Notes: generated by a model not told the origin, from the letters alone. DNA of 39,349 nt from Cerioporus squamosus (GCA_022592435.1 JABYQS010000268.1:1-39349), one strand, 5' to 3'. Shown: positions 1-11,042, counted from the stretch's first letter. A program made the numbers and translations.

Positions 1-310
1 TAACCCGGCCCGTGCATCGGACGATCGGCCAGCAAGCTGGTTGACAGCGACGTCTTGCGCACTCCTTCCTCACGCTGTAAGTGCTGCCATTACTCCAGTC
101 TGGTCCACCTAACGTATCCCCTGCAGGTGCCACTCTCCGAGGACATGAGTAGAACATTCCCTCCCGGTCCTCGGTACGCCAACATTCGTCCGGCAAATGG
201 CGAAGTCGCATTACCCTTCACATCGGTGGAGGCCTGCCAGTGTCTCAGCGGCAGGCAACCGAATGCGCCTCCGTCGATCCCGGTCGACGTCAAGCCCGTC
301 ACATCCCGCC

Positions 311-1021
311 ATGGCCAGTCTCACAGACGGCAACACGGTGAGTTTTTCGGCAGCCTCTGCCCCCCTCCGAATCGCCCCTCTTTCAATTCAACCACTGCCG
401 TCTCGTCTCACTTGCCGCCTACCCTTGCCGCGACGCTTGCCGCACACCCTCATCTGTCACGCCGCGGCCGCCGCCATGTCTCAAATACTGTTTACCATCC
501 CGGTATACGTCACCCGCAGATCTATGGTCCGATTCGGCTCGACTTCACCTGGGACGGCGACGTTGCCTCCTTGGTCAAGGCGGGAGCTTGGAAGCTGGCC
601 GCCGGCTCCTTCGACAAGGACCAGCCGATGGCGGCGGGAAAGCGTGACAAGTTACACGCGGATGTCGAGGTCGTGTTGGTGGTGGTGAGTTCTTTCTTGT
701 TTTCGACATACACTAGGCTCATATGGTACAAGCCTGATGGGGACTGCGCGCCCGTCAGACGGAGTCTCGGACTCGCCCGCGGTCTCAAGCAGCGGGTTCG
801 CTCTCTGCGTGCGCTGATAACACCGGAGGTGCGTTGCTCGTTGGGGTTACCCGTCTGCTAGAGCTGACAGTGATCGTCGCGTACTAGCGATTCAGAAGAA
901 CCCGCAAGGGCGCCTGGCACGCCATGGACTTCGATGCCGACGCCACGCCGCTCCTGCCGCTTTCAGTCTCACATTCAACTCCCGCTCTCACACTCTCGCC
1001 CGTCCCTTGGAGGAGTTCTGA
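311..1021 (+). CDS. unknown small spliced protein (131 aa model)
   Basis: I do not recognise this protein. A consistent model joins exons 311-337, 520-684, 759-828 and 888-1021. Every junction is GT/AG and keeps frame, and the last intron (829-887) has a plausible CTGAC branch site. The product starts MASLTDGNT, continues with a segment containing LDFTWDGDVASLVKAG and ends in RPLEEF. No signal peptide, membrane helix or known motif is evident. The first intron (182 nt) is long for this window, so another exon or a different start may exist. Without the last splice, the frame runs through and stops at about 878. The gene is convergent with the F-box gene that ends at 1235. That exon 2 is coding is likely; the ends are uncertain. 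Confidence 0.4.
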
Positions 1022-1234
1022 GTACACAGTAATAGCAGCGGTCAAGGAATCGGTCCCTTAGGCTCTAGTATCGTCGTGCCTCTGTAAAGGCATAGTCTGG
1101 AAGTGATCGGTCTGATGATACATAGTTAGTATTGACTGTATTGTGCCTATGCCTGTCAAGTGTCCGACACGGGGCGTGGCTCTAAATGACGATAAATCCG
1201 AGTAGATCGACAACTTGCAAATTGAATGAACGCC

Positions 1235-3080
1235 TCATGTCACAGCGACAGCCGACCGAGTCTGCACAGCGCGCCAATTTCTTTCCTGCTCTATGATCGT
1301 CGCGAACGCTTCATAAAGGTCGATCACAGCATACCACCGATCCGTGTTCTCTTGTTCTTCATCCTCTCGCGCCCCCCACACGTCGCCATCCTGAGGGACA
1401 GCGTCTCTCCAGCAGTGCTCGATATCTTCCAATGCCGGGAAGAGGGAAGAGAGGTACGCCGCAAGAACTGTCTCATCGTGGAGCTGAGGCCGTCCTACCC
1501 CGAGCCGCTCGAGGCGATGGGGACGCGCTGGATCGAGTTGCGGGCGGGTCATAGAGGCCGGAAGGGCAAAGGTGGATGCGGAAATGTGGGATAAAGGCAC
1601 CTGGAGACTCTCGAGGTCTGGACAGTACTGCGCGAAGTAGCGAAGGCCGTGTACAGTGGCCTGGTAGGGGTGCTGCGGGGCGTTGTCGTCCACCCAGTCG
1701 TAGAGGCTGAGTTCCTTGATCTTCGGCCACGACCGGGCCATCGCGCAAAGCGTTGCATCATCCACGGCGGCGGAGACCATACCGCCTAGATGGAATTCCT
1801 CCAGTGCCGACAGAGGAAGGAGGGGGCTGAACGCCTCTGGAGGGATCCCCTCGTCCCAATAAAGGGAGAGTGTGAGGGAGCGTATGGACGCCGGCGAGGA
1901 TGGATGCGCAAGGATGGCGGACGCGAGACCTTGAAATGTGCCCGTGGAGGATGGCGCCTGGACGTTCACAACGATCGAGCGCAGTGCGGAGGAAGAGACG
2001 TGCCCGAGCAGATCTATGCACTCGTCAAAATGGTGTGCGTTCATCACGAGGTCGCGAAGCGCGGCGAACATCCCTGTGGCTCCTGTTGGCCATGCCTCTG
2101 CCAACAATTCGTCCTGAAGTGGTACCTTGATTGCCAAGTGATGAAGTGCGGGAAGAGTCGACAAGTAGTGTACCGCTCGCGGACGCAGGGGCGTACGATT
2201 CAGAGTCACCGATGTGAGCTGAGAGAGACCGCACAGCGCCTGCGACAAAGCATCTCGCGCGAAGACGCGCACCTCTGTGGAGAAGGCGAAGGTGGTGATA
2301 TGAGGCGCTAGGTGAGGCAGCCGCTCGAAGAAAATCTCGAGGTTCGGGTCCTGCGTTGTAGTGTCGTTTGTGCGGCGATCTGGCCTACCAGTTTGACTGT
2401 TGAGGTATAGCACGGTGAAGTTGAGCTTCTTAAGAGACGGCCCGATGAAGAGATGGAGAGGATGCGCGTATGCCTTCCGGTCGATGTACGCCTGCTGCCG
2501 GTACTCCAGAACTTCGAGGTTGAGGAGTTGACGTGGCCAGATCGCTTCCAGCATCTCCCACAACTCGGGCGACACGTCACAATCGAAGATGTCGACAATG
2601 GAAGCTTTCCTCCAGTGCCAATAAGAGCTATATGGAGGAACGATGCGTCGTATGAGTGGCACATAAAGAGAGAAGCGGACGAGATCGTCCGGCTTGAGGG
2701 GACGCATAGCTTTCTACCGGACGTATGTTTAAGTCAGCTTTTCCCCTTATGATGGGGTGCCGGATGGAAGTACATACCAGTGTTACAGCTGGCATTGCCA
2801 TGCCACTCGCGGGGCTTGCCCCGGGCCTTGCAGTACGCTCGCGCCGATACGCATCTTCGGGCATGGTGTCAAAGATAGGCACGAAAGAAGGCAGTGTGTG
2901 CCATATTTCCTTAGAGGCGTATTGGTGGAACTGTCGAGAAGTTCTTGCGAGGATGGCGAGGACGTCGAGCGAGGCCGTGTTCCTGCAGATCGCATGCAGG
3001 ACTTCCGGAGGCAGCTGCAGCATCGGAGGCAAAGACGAATGATCCAACTGTACAGACGCAGAGATAGCTAGATGGTTCAA
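1235..3080 (-). CDS. F-box domain protein with leucine-rich C-terminal region
   Basis: Two exons, 3080-2778 and 2713-1235, are joined across a 64-nt GTATGT...TAG intron in phase 0, giving about 593 aa. Residues about 20-60 form an F-box: LQLPPEVLHAICRN followed by a tryptophan-containing second half (SKEIWHTLPS). F-box proteins recruit substrates to SCF ubiquitin ligases through Skp1. The rest resembles the irregular leucine-rich repeats common in basidiomycete F-box proteins, with repeated L-x-x-L stretches such as LTSVTLNRTPLRPRAV and LKELSLYDW-like segments, and ends in a helical tail. The substrate cannot be read from the sequence. This family is hugely expanded in Agaricomycetes and usually orphan. 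The start at 3080 is the first ATG ahead of the F-box; the 3'-terminal exon is long and uninterrupted. Confidence 0.85.
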
Positions 3081-3782
3081 GGGACTTTGAAAACTAAGTA
3101 CTTAACAAACGTACGGCATGTGGAGACCTACCGAGCTGCCCAAGCCTAGAGCAGTGCCTTCAAGTTGTATTCCGGAATGACTAGATAGGTGTCGTTGTGA
3201 TGATAATGGCCTTTGAGCCGCAGTGCAGCGTTGCGCAGCGTAAGAATGTGGGATATTGCACGCTTAAAATCACCCTCGACGCTAGTCGCGGTACTGTGCT
3301 GAGTTCGTGTGCCACCGGCGCGCAAGACCGTGCTCAGTGGCGCACGCACATACCATAAACGGCATCCATACCAAACGCCTGGCCTAACGTCACGTGCAAG
3401 TCCCAGGCCTGTCAGATGTCTCGGACGTTACGCGCTGCCGCACCCCATGGAGACGACACTCACGATATACTTAGGAGATGGAGTTGCAGCGCTCGACGAG
3501 AATAAGACCATCGTATGGAAAGCCATTGCTATTGATACATCTTCGAACGAATAACGATACAGATTAATAACGATATAATGCGAGAGCGAGAGCGAGAGCA
3601 AAGGACTTCGGAATGAGTGGGCACCGCCCGAGTAACGGAATGAGAGTGTTGCGTGCCGCGGATGCAGGGCAGAATGGAGGAGATGCAATGTGCAGATGAG
3701 GAGGTTCTGGTTGCGAAGAACGCTTGCGTGGGGTCGTGTTGTGGGGAGGGTCATGAGAAGGAGGGGGTACGGCGTGCAGCGC
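3081..3782. other. intergenic stretch with a short GCGAGA microsatellite
   Basis: About 700 bases lie between the start of the F-box gene and the end of the PPxY membrane protein gene. It should contain the F-box promoter and the 3' region of the next gene. I see no supported ORF. A (GCGAGA)3 tract lies at about 3580-3600, next to an AT-rich patch at 3550-3580. Confidence 0.5.
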
Positions 3783-4455
3783 TCATGAGCGCATGACGAG
3801 GAACACGCTGAGGACGATGGCGGCAATCGTGAGAGTAAAGATGGTGAGGGCGACGAGGCAGCGTCTGGCCCACTTGAGCTCAGCGCGGCGCATGGACTCG
3901 ATGATCTCCTGTCGCTCAAACTCCGGCTTCGACGACTCCCAGTCTTCGGGCGCGCGGAGGGGCGAGAGGAGGATGAGGGAGCCTGCCAGCCAGAGGAGGG
4001 GGAACACTGCGAGGACGAAAGGCGTGAGTGGTTCGCTCTGTGGCTAGGCAGCGAATTGACTACTCACGGAACCCAAACTTGAAGAGGTACATAGCCAGCG
4101 TGGGCTGGTCGGACACCTGCGTGTAGGCAGGGGGCTCGAGGGAGTCGGCGTATGAGGGGGGAGCCTCGGACTCGACGGAGGTGGATTGGCGCAGCTCGTC
4201 GTGGCGGCTGTCGCGAGTGCCAGTGAGGCTGAGGGTGCGACGCGAGCTGGATGCGTGCGAGACACCGAAGAAGGCGTCGACGGCGTCTGTGGCCGGTTCA
4301 TCGAAGGAAGAGCGTTGTGCGCGGGGAGAGTTGGTGCGCGCAGGCGTGGGCTGCGGGAGTTGTGCCTCGACATCGAGCTCAGGTGTGGCCGGGCGGTCGA
4401 AGAGACCGAAGAAGGTGGGGCGCGTGGTGGAAGAGGTGGCAGCAGAGGCAAGCAT
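3783..4455 (-). CDS. two-helix membrane protein with PPxY motifs
   Basis: Exons 4455-4068 and 4006-3783 are joined across a 61-nt intron (GTGAGT...GCAG), giving 203 aa. The N-terminal half is Ser/Thr/Pro-rich and probably disordered. It ends in two PY motifs, PPSY and PPAY, which are the classical ligands of WW domains in Rsp5/NEDD4-type ubiquitin ligases. Two hydrophobic segments follow: about residues 128-148 (YLFKFGFLFPLLWLAGSLIL) and about 180-200 (the hydrophobic run LVALTIFTLTIAAIVLSVFL near the C-terminus). The linker between them (SPLRAPEDWESSKPEFER) is charged. This is the usual layout of fungal endomembrane Rsp5 adaptors or cargo, so a role in ubiquitin-dependent sorting is inferred, not shown. 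The start codon was chosen because a TATA box lies about 95 bases upstream and the longer frame would have to be read through it. Confidence 0.8.
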
Positions 4456-4548
4456 CGTGCTATGGATGAGGTGGTTTGGGGAGCGAGCTTGGATTGGCGG
4501 TGTGCTTGAGGAGGCAGAAGTGAGGAATGCATGGGGAGGACAAGCGTG

Positions 4549-4557
4549 GCTATATAG
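4549..4557 (-). promoter_or_regulatory. TATA box of the PPxY membrane protein gene
   Basis: On the minus strand the sequence reads CTATATAGCC about 95 bases before the ATG at 4455. This is a good TATA element at a normal fungal distance and supports that start. Confidence 0.6.
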
Positions 4558-4728
4558 AGCGGAGGATGGGCCACCCGATAGCAATTGGAACGCAATCGGG
4601 GAGGCAATTGGACGGCACCCACAGCGCGACGATGGCTGTTCCGATTGTGGGCGGCCTCTGCGTGCCTTGCTTTCTCTCTCTCCCCACGACCGCCCACCCT
4701 GCCAAACCATGCCAAACAAACGCCTACG

Positions 4729-4748
4729 GACGCGACGCGACGCGACGG
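4729..4748. repeat. short GACGC pentanucleotide repeat
   Basis: About three and a half tandem copies of GACGC lie in the divergent intergenic region between the PPxY gene (-) and the unknown gene at 5259 (+). The whole gap, 4456-5258, holds no other gene I can support and should contain both promoters. Confidence 0.7.
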
Positions 4749-5258
4749 CGCGTGACGCTCCCATCATGTGATCGCGTCTACCGGCGCTCAACCCTGCTTC
4801 CCGCAACGCGAACGACTCTGTCTCCGCCTTTACTTCAAAGACCCGAGCCAAGCAACTGGTGGTCCTCTTACTCGACTTACCACGCATAGAAATCTCTCCC
4901 AAGCACGGTGCAAGTTGCCGAACGGCTTTCAGCGCTTAGGCTACTTTTCCTGGATAAATTCTGTGACGCCATAACTGTCTTCAGGGGTTCGAAGTTCACG
5001 CTCAGCCACCATCACGATAATGCTGCCTTCCTACCTCAGCACCGCATAATCAATGGATTCGATTGCGAACGAATGCACTGCTTCAACCTCTGTCTCTTAC
5101 GAGGAGCGAGCTGCCCCGTCATCGAGTCGTCCACGGCCTGGGATACGCTGTCTCCATCCGATGCTTAAACCCGTTTACGGAGTGAGTCATGCAGTCTCGG
5201 ACCAGTCCTGCGGTGCCTGAGCATACCGTATGCACTACAGACAGACACTATCAGGAAA

Positions 5259-5756
5259 ATGTTCCCTTCAACGAGACTCCCGGACGAACTCAACCCGTTC
5301 TGCGTCGACTGCAACGACCACCAGGTTGAGAACCTGCCACTCATCTGGGATGGCGTGCCGTTCGACGAAGACAGGCTGTTTGCCTACGCCGCGCGATGTG
5401 GCTGGGCAGTGAAGGAGCACCCAGACGACGACGAGTACTGCACGCTGCGCACCTGGCGGAACCTCGTCCTCAAGTTCTTCGACAAGTACGGGATGCGCAT
5501 CCAGGCGCGCGACGTGTGGGGGCTCTCCGGTGGCAAGCTCCTGCTTACGTGCTTCGCGAACCGGGACATTGGGACTCGATTCACCGGGAAGCACTGCCGT
5601 GTTGCACTCAAGTGGTTCGAGGCGATGGGGTTTGCGAAGGACGAGCCCAAGTGGTACCTCGACGTGATGGAGGAGGTTCGTCTGTTGTTTCAGATGTTCC
5701 GCGCTTTGTCTTTTGCGGCTCCTGACTGACATTCGCATTCCTCCTCGCAGTGCTAG
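5259..5756 (+). CDS. unknown small protein (about 140 aa)
   Basis: The main exon is 5259-5675. A probable 75-nt intron (GTTCGT...CTCGCAG, 5676-5750) leads to a two-codon last exon TGC TAG; without splicing the frame stops at 5729 (156 aa). The protein begins MFPSTRLPDELNPFCVDC, is rich in acidic and aromatic residues (DEYCTLRTWRNLVLKFFDKYGM), and has no signal peptide or membrane helix. The Cys-x-x-Cys pair near the N-terminus is the only motif-like element. Codon use is strongly G/C-ending, like the neighbouring real genes, which supports coding. No family is recognised; it may be a lineage-specific basidiomycete gene. Confidence 0.6.
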
Positions 5757-6095
5757 CTAGTTGACGTATGGGTGCTGTGCTGTCGTGCCCGCCGCATACA
5801 CACGGTACTCTGTGAGTCCCACTGGTGCGAACTGTATCTCATATTGTACGACTATGAACGCTACTAGGCTGTGTGTACTGTACAATGCTGGATATAGGTC
5901 CATGAAGTCCGTAGAGACATATGAAGGAACGTGATGTGATGATAGCTGAAAACAAGGAGAGGATCGACAGCACGAAAGCAAGATGTCAAGGGGGGAGGGG
6001 GGTATCGAAAGCAAGAGAAACATATACCAGAATCGCCGCGCAGCGCACAGGACTAATGTCGGGACCGACGAGGTTTTCTCCCCAGCGCGCCGCCA

Positions 6096-8069
6096 TCACT
6101 CTGCCGCGGTTGTGATCTGTACCTGGCTCATCGCGGCCGAGAAGTCCAGCAACGACGGCGTGCTCGCGCCCATCTCCGACGCGCCATTCGCCCGCTCGCG
6201 CAGCATCCCCCACTGCACCCACCAGTCGTCCGCCTCGTCCTCGCAGTCGTACCCGAACACGACGCGGTACTCGTCCCACACGCCCTCCGCGCTGCCTTCG
6301 CCCTCGAGCACGTTCTTCCCCTTCGCCGCCTTCCCGCGCATGGCCTCGTCGCGCGCCGCCGCCTCGGGCCCGTCCGCGGTCATGAAGAACACGCTGGCGA
6401 ACTCGCCTGCGCGCACGTTGCGCACGCGGGACTGGCGCAGCTCTTGGAAGGCGTAGAGGAAGGATTCTATCTGCCGCTCGGATGAGAGGTGCGAGAAGAG
6501 CTTCGCGAGCACTGCGCCGTCCTCTACCGCCATTGCCGTTCCTTGAATGGTTCCTGGCTGGATAGCGAGGCGCGGTGCCAGGTGAGCTAACCGCTACATA
6601 TGCGCACAGAGCAATAGCGATGACTCACAGGGAAGGGATGCGCAGCCTCGCCGATGAGTACCAACCGCCCGTCATCTGATACCCAATCTTCGAGGTCGCG
6701 GTGGTCCCGTACTGAGATGCGCACGGCTTTGCGAGCGCCACGCGCAAGTATCTGCAGTCTGTACTCCATACTTGAGTATGTGAGATCAACGGCACTATGC
6801 ACGAGACTCACTTCTGTGTGATCTCCTGCGCTACTTGTGGGATGTCCACAGAAGGATCATCTCCGTAGCGCCCATCATCGCCGTTGTCGGGCGCATATAG
6901 TTGTAATGCAATGTCTTCTGAACCGTGCTGTGTAGTGAAATCAATCAGTAAGGGAATACGGTCGTCGACTGAATCAGACATACTACAGGGTATGCCACGA
7001 TGGCGTGGCTCTTTCCGAAGGCGACGAACTGTCCGTCTTGCTGTGTCTCGTCAGCATCCGTCAATCCGTTTCATGCGATCACGACGGCCTCTGCTCACCT
7101 TTTCCGAGAGCTTCGAAGCGTATTCGGGTATGTTCTTCGCTGGGACCATTGTACTGCCGGGATGTCATTAGCTCCTCATCTCCATTTCAATTTGAAGTAT
7201 GTCGTGAACTCACTCATATACCGCGAGACCGGTAGGGGTACCGACTTTTCGTTCACCGAGAACAGCCGTTCGGGAGGGTCCGTACTCTCCGTCCGCACCG
7301 ACGAGCACGTCCGCGGAGAGTATCTCGCCCGAAGCCAGCTTCACTTCCTGTTCCTCCGGATCGATCTCAGCGACTTCAGCATTGAATCGTACTTGGGCCC
7401 CATGCTTGATGGCCGTATCGTAGAGGATATCGTATAGTTCAGCATGCTAGAGAGAAAGGGTTGTCAGCTGAGGAACACTGTTAAGGGCCATGACAAACAG
7501 CACGACATACCGACATCATCAGGAACATGCCTCGTGTCTCCTTCAGCATGTCCGCATCCCACACATGCTCGCCGAGGAAGTCGCCAGACTCGTCTGTGCA
7601 ATAGCGTAATGAAGCGGCAAGTACGACGAGCATGGAGCTGGTGGGACTCACATCGCATGAAAGTTAGTCTTGTCGTTACGGAGGCCTTGCTAAGAAGAGC
7701 ATCCCGTAGGCCCCAGTGGAAGAGAATCTTGGAGAGGTTAGGAGGTAACCGGACGCCACCCTCCGCACGCTAGCGTGGCATTGACAGCCGTCAGCACATC
7801 GTATATACACTCACACAAACCGGCCCAGACTCACAGCAGCGTCCCTAGCCACTCTCTCAAGAACCAATGCATGGTGACCGACGCGCTGGAGGGCCAAGGC
7901 ACTCGCGAGCCCAGCTATGCCTGTTCAGTCCAAGGAACCGTTAGCACCAACTCCTGACCAGCTGTCAGAGACGATCGATCGTACCTCCACCAATGATGAG
8001 GAAGCTAATCGGGTGGCTCGTCTGAAGCGGGGGGTTGGATCGTGAAGACTGGGAGTAGTGGTGGAGCAT
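6096..8069 (-). CDS. FAD-dependent monooxygenase, salicylate hydroxylase-like
   Basis: Ten exons splice in frame: 8069-7985, 7920-7835, 7769-7652, 7593-7511, 7446-7214, 7153-7099, 7040-6984, 6927-6812, 6758-6629 and 6557-6096 (474 aa). Introns are 53-71 nt. The three group A flavoprotein monooxygenase motifs are in order. The Rossmann GGGIAGLASALAL sits at about residue 27, the DG motif DVLVGADG at about 180, and the GD-like motif GRLVLIGEAAHPFPP at about 310, followed by GTIQGTAMAVEDGAVLAKL. Such enzymes use FAD, NAD(P)H and O2 to hydroxylate aromatic or similar substrates in the cytosol; the substrate is not predictable here. The usual Asp of the GD motif is Glu. At the 6759-6811 intron an alternative acceptor 12 nt earlier is also in frame. 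There are no pathway neighbours. Confidence 0.9.
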
Positions 8070-8920
8070 GATGAGTATCGTGAGTGTGAAGAAGAGGAGA
8101 GCAGTGAACGCACCTCAGCACTCATAACTGTAACTAATGCGGGGTACAAACTGCTGCTGCTGGCGTGGCCGTCGCGGGATAATATGCGCCGGACGAAACA
8201 CGGGGAGCCCGGTATAAATCAAGAGCGCCACCTTCGCTTGCACGAGTCGATGCCATCGGGAGCCTGGAGGCGAGACCTGCGAAGGCCCGTCAGTGGTCAC
8301 CCCAGGCTCGAGATTCGAGAAGCGTGGATGATGGGCACGGAGGCCCCGCGCACGCCCACGGCGGCGAGTGTCTGGTTTCCGCGGGCTGCCACATATGTCG
8401 ATACGGATTCCGCGAGCGGGGAGACTGCAGATAGAGCCATCAGTCGACTGTGCAGGCTTGCTTTCCCGGGTCAAATGGCCTTGTAATTTACTACTCAGGC
8501 GAGGAGAATCCACCCTGGTGATAAAAAGAGCTGCGGGGCGCTGGCGGTGAGAGGGAATGACCAAAACACGCTGCTGATGCGCACCTTACAGACCGGTTTA
8601 TGCGGTCCCACACTACCCAATCGACTGTTCACCGATCAAGTCGTGTTGGTTCGGAGTTCCAGCCTGTTCCAGCTCCCGGCGGTACCGCTTGATGCGCCTC
8701 GACGGACAAGGCGCGGCCGGGCTTCTTCACGCGATTCGCGCACCATCACTCATCGGCTTGTGGTCCCGCTGAACTGCATCAGCGCATCCTGCTGAGACGG
8801 GGGACTCCGGAGGAAACGCGTCGACTCTCGAGGCGAATCGGAAGTGAACACGGAGCGCGAAGATCGCGTACCAGCTGATAATTAAACGGCGTAAGGCGGA
8901 GACAGCGGATCGTGTCCGTG
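8070..8920. other. intergenic, promoter side of the monooxygenase
   Basis: About 850 bases lie between the monooxygenase start and the first inverted-repeat element. Several short open frames exist on both strands, but none has a recognisable product or convincing splice structure. Confidence 0.5.
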
Positions 8921-9631
8921 TACTATCAGTTCACCAGTAATGAAAAAAACGGCTTCGTACTTGACTATCTCTCCCGTCCCTTACCCGATTTCTATCGGAC
9001 CTTCACAGATCGATTCCGAGCTGTCTTGAGTACCTGTGACTGATTTTTTGGAAGCGAGAGGATGGGATAGGATGTGAAGCGAGGGCGGACACTGAATCGC
9101 AACAGCAATGAAAACTCCTGAGCCCTCGGGTCACGCATTTGTCACGGGCGCTGAGGCGGCATCTTTAAGCTCCGACTCGGATGAGCCCGCGTGCGCGCGG
9201 TGTCGTGTCGTCGAAGGAGGCCGGCAAACCTCAACTTCAGACTCCGACAGGCCTCGGTGGCTGACTGTCACGCTCGCAGACCTCCTCCCTCCTACAGCAT
9301 CCTCATCTCCCTCGATCCTCTCGGAAATTTGGCACAAGCACGCCTCAGGGTACGTCTCTATGCTGGCAAAGTTTCGCCGGCTCCGGATGAGCAAATCGCC
9401 CAGCCGAAGGCCATCAGCGCTTCGTACGACTGACTCGCCCACTTCGTACTTGAATATCTCCACACTCCCTGGACGGAATTTTACGCTGATTTCATGAGTG
9501 GATAGAGGAGATGCAGGAGATTCAGGAACACAAGAATGTCTGGTAAGTGCTTGAGAAGTCGTGGAGATAGATCCAATTTTTCACTTCTGTTGCAACTTTT
9601 GGGATTTTTCATTACTGGTGCAGGCATAGTA
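8921..9631. mobile_element. MITE-like element 1, with terminal inverted repeats
   Basis: This is a 711-bp element. The left end reads TACTATCAGTT then CACCAGTAATGAAAAA. The right end is its inverse, with CATTACTGGTG followed by CAGGCATAGTA. That gives about 26-bp terminal inverted repeats with four mismatches. Both ends are bounded by TA, as expected for a TA target duplication, although TA is too short to be conclusive. The interior has no transposase-like ORF, so it would be non-autonomous. It is homologous along its length to element 2 in the opposite orientation. For example, CTTGACTATCTC, GATTTTTTGGAAGCGAGAGG and TCGCAACAGCAATG at 8960-9110 match the inverted copy at 10255-10420. A partial internal repeat of CTTCGTACTTGA lies at about 9442. 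Confidence 0.75.
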
Positions 9632-9797
9632 CGTACAAGCACCCCATTCGTCATCAGAGCTACCGCGTTGATGTGTGGACTCTGGTGGAGGCAAACTCTC
9701 ACCAGCGCGCCGTCAGAGCGTCCAGGAGCGTCCGCCAAGACTCAACAGCCCCCATGAGGTCTGAGGACTCCAAAGGGAGCCCCCCAAGTGCTAGTCG

Positions 9798-10449
9798 TAC
9801 TATGCCTACACCAGTAATGCAATCGGCCAAAATCTGCAACAGTAATGCAACCGGGGGTCTAGCTCCACTGTCCCTTATCTGTAAATTACAAAACTCGGCA
9901 CAACGATAGCCCAGAAACCTTTGAACATGCTCGTAAAAATTGCTTCTCGAGAAGTGGCCGGGACGAGGAGATACGAGGCCATCTTCCGCGAGTTTGCACC
10001 TGCCGGCACTATCATCCGACCTCGCTACAGTGCAATATGCGGGCGCTTCCACTGAAACTCAGCTAGGTTGTTCAACCATGCGACAGGTATTGACACATAA
10101 TTTTCCGACACTGGGGGGTGCATTGAGGAGGAGGAATGGAAGTAAGAGTTGGAGAAGCGTGACATTTCCGGGCGCTTAGTACCATAAAAGGCTGCGTAAA
10201 CGCTCAGTTCTCAGTGGGCACAGCGTGACTGATTGCGTGACGAGGTTTCTCCGTGGGTTGCATTACTGTTGCGACTCAGTGCACCCCCTCGCCTCACCCT
10301 CCATCTCATCCTCTCGTCTTCAAAAAATCGGAGGAGGTGCCCAAGACGGCTTGGAACATACCACCGAAAATCCGACAGCAATCAGCTAAGGGAGGGAGGA
10401 GATAGTCAAGTAACAAGCCCGAAGTTGCATTACTGGTGAACGCATAGTA
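9798..10449. mobile_element. MITE-like element 2, inverted relative of element 1
   Basis: This is a 652-bp element. Its left end has TACTATGC and, three bases on, CACCAGTAATGCAA. Its right end is the inverse, with two mismatches in about 25 bases, again bounded by TA. Subterminal copies of the core, CAACAGTAATGCAA at about 9838 and GCATTACTGTTGC at about 10260, lie inside it. Compared with element 1 it is reversed: its right 200 bp, read on the minus strand, follow element 1's left 200 bp with scattered substitutions and small indels. Its left end on the minus strand matches element 1's right end, including TGGAGMTAGAYCC and the CTGTTGCA block. The two elements are separated by 166 bp (9632-9797). 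No coding capacity is seen. Confidence 0.75.
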
Positions 10450-11042
10450 TCAGAACAGTTCCAGCAGTCGATGGAGATACAGCCTAGAAGTAGATTGATA
10501 GGCTGCTGAGGAAATGGACTCGGTGCTGGCATGACGGAGAGAAGCCCCCGGAGCGCCCATTATAATATAGCCCGGCCGGTGGCAGTGCCGGCCAAACCGT
10601 GACGCGGCTGGCTCAACTCTCGTTCTGGTTCACCACCGCGACCTCAGGCTCTCTGTGTCCTGTTCCCGCTGCCCACCACTGCCCGAGTGCGGTGAACAGC
10701 AAGTATCCCAATCGATGCGTTGAAACGAGTCTGAGGAGTCGGGGGCGAATGCAGGGCACTCCGAGTCCCAGGAGCTGACAAATGCAGGCCACGACGCGGT
10801 TTGTAAGCGTGATTGCCCAGGATTGCCCCCGGTAGCATAAACCGCGCGTCGCGTCTCTTCGCGCTCAACGTTCAACGTTCAACTTGCCAGCTCCCAGCAA
10901 CGTCGAGCTTGGAATCTGAGGTGAGGTGACGTCTAGCGACATACTCTGCAAGTACGCTTCTCACAAGCTCCGCACAGCAGCCGCTCTTTTCCTTCCACAC
11001 CACTTGAGCCCAACCTAAACTCGCGAGCCGAGTGCGATATCG
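10450..11042. other. intergenic, promoter side of the glutathione transferase
   Basis: No gene is supported here. A TATAATATA string at 10561-10569 is followed by a GC palindrome-like stretch (GCCCGGCCGGTGGC). At 480 bases from the next ATG it is far for a TATA box unless the 5' UTR is long. Confidence 0.45.

Noticed and set aside
829..861. 33-nt intron in the first gene
   Set aside because: Too short. The longer choice 829-887 contains a CTGAC branch-site match and is of normal length.
8115..8564. 149-codon minus-strand open frame upstream of the monooxygenase
   Set aside because: No recognisable motif, a composition typical of shadow frames, and it lies in the expected promoter region.
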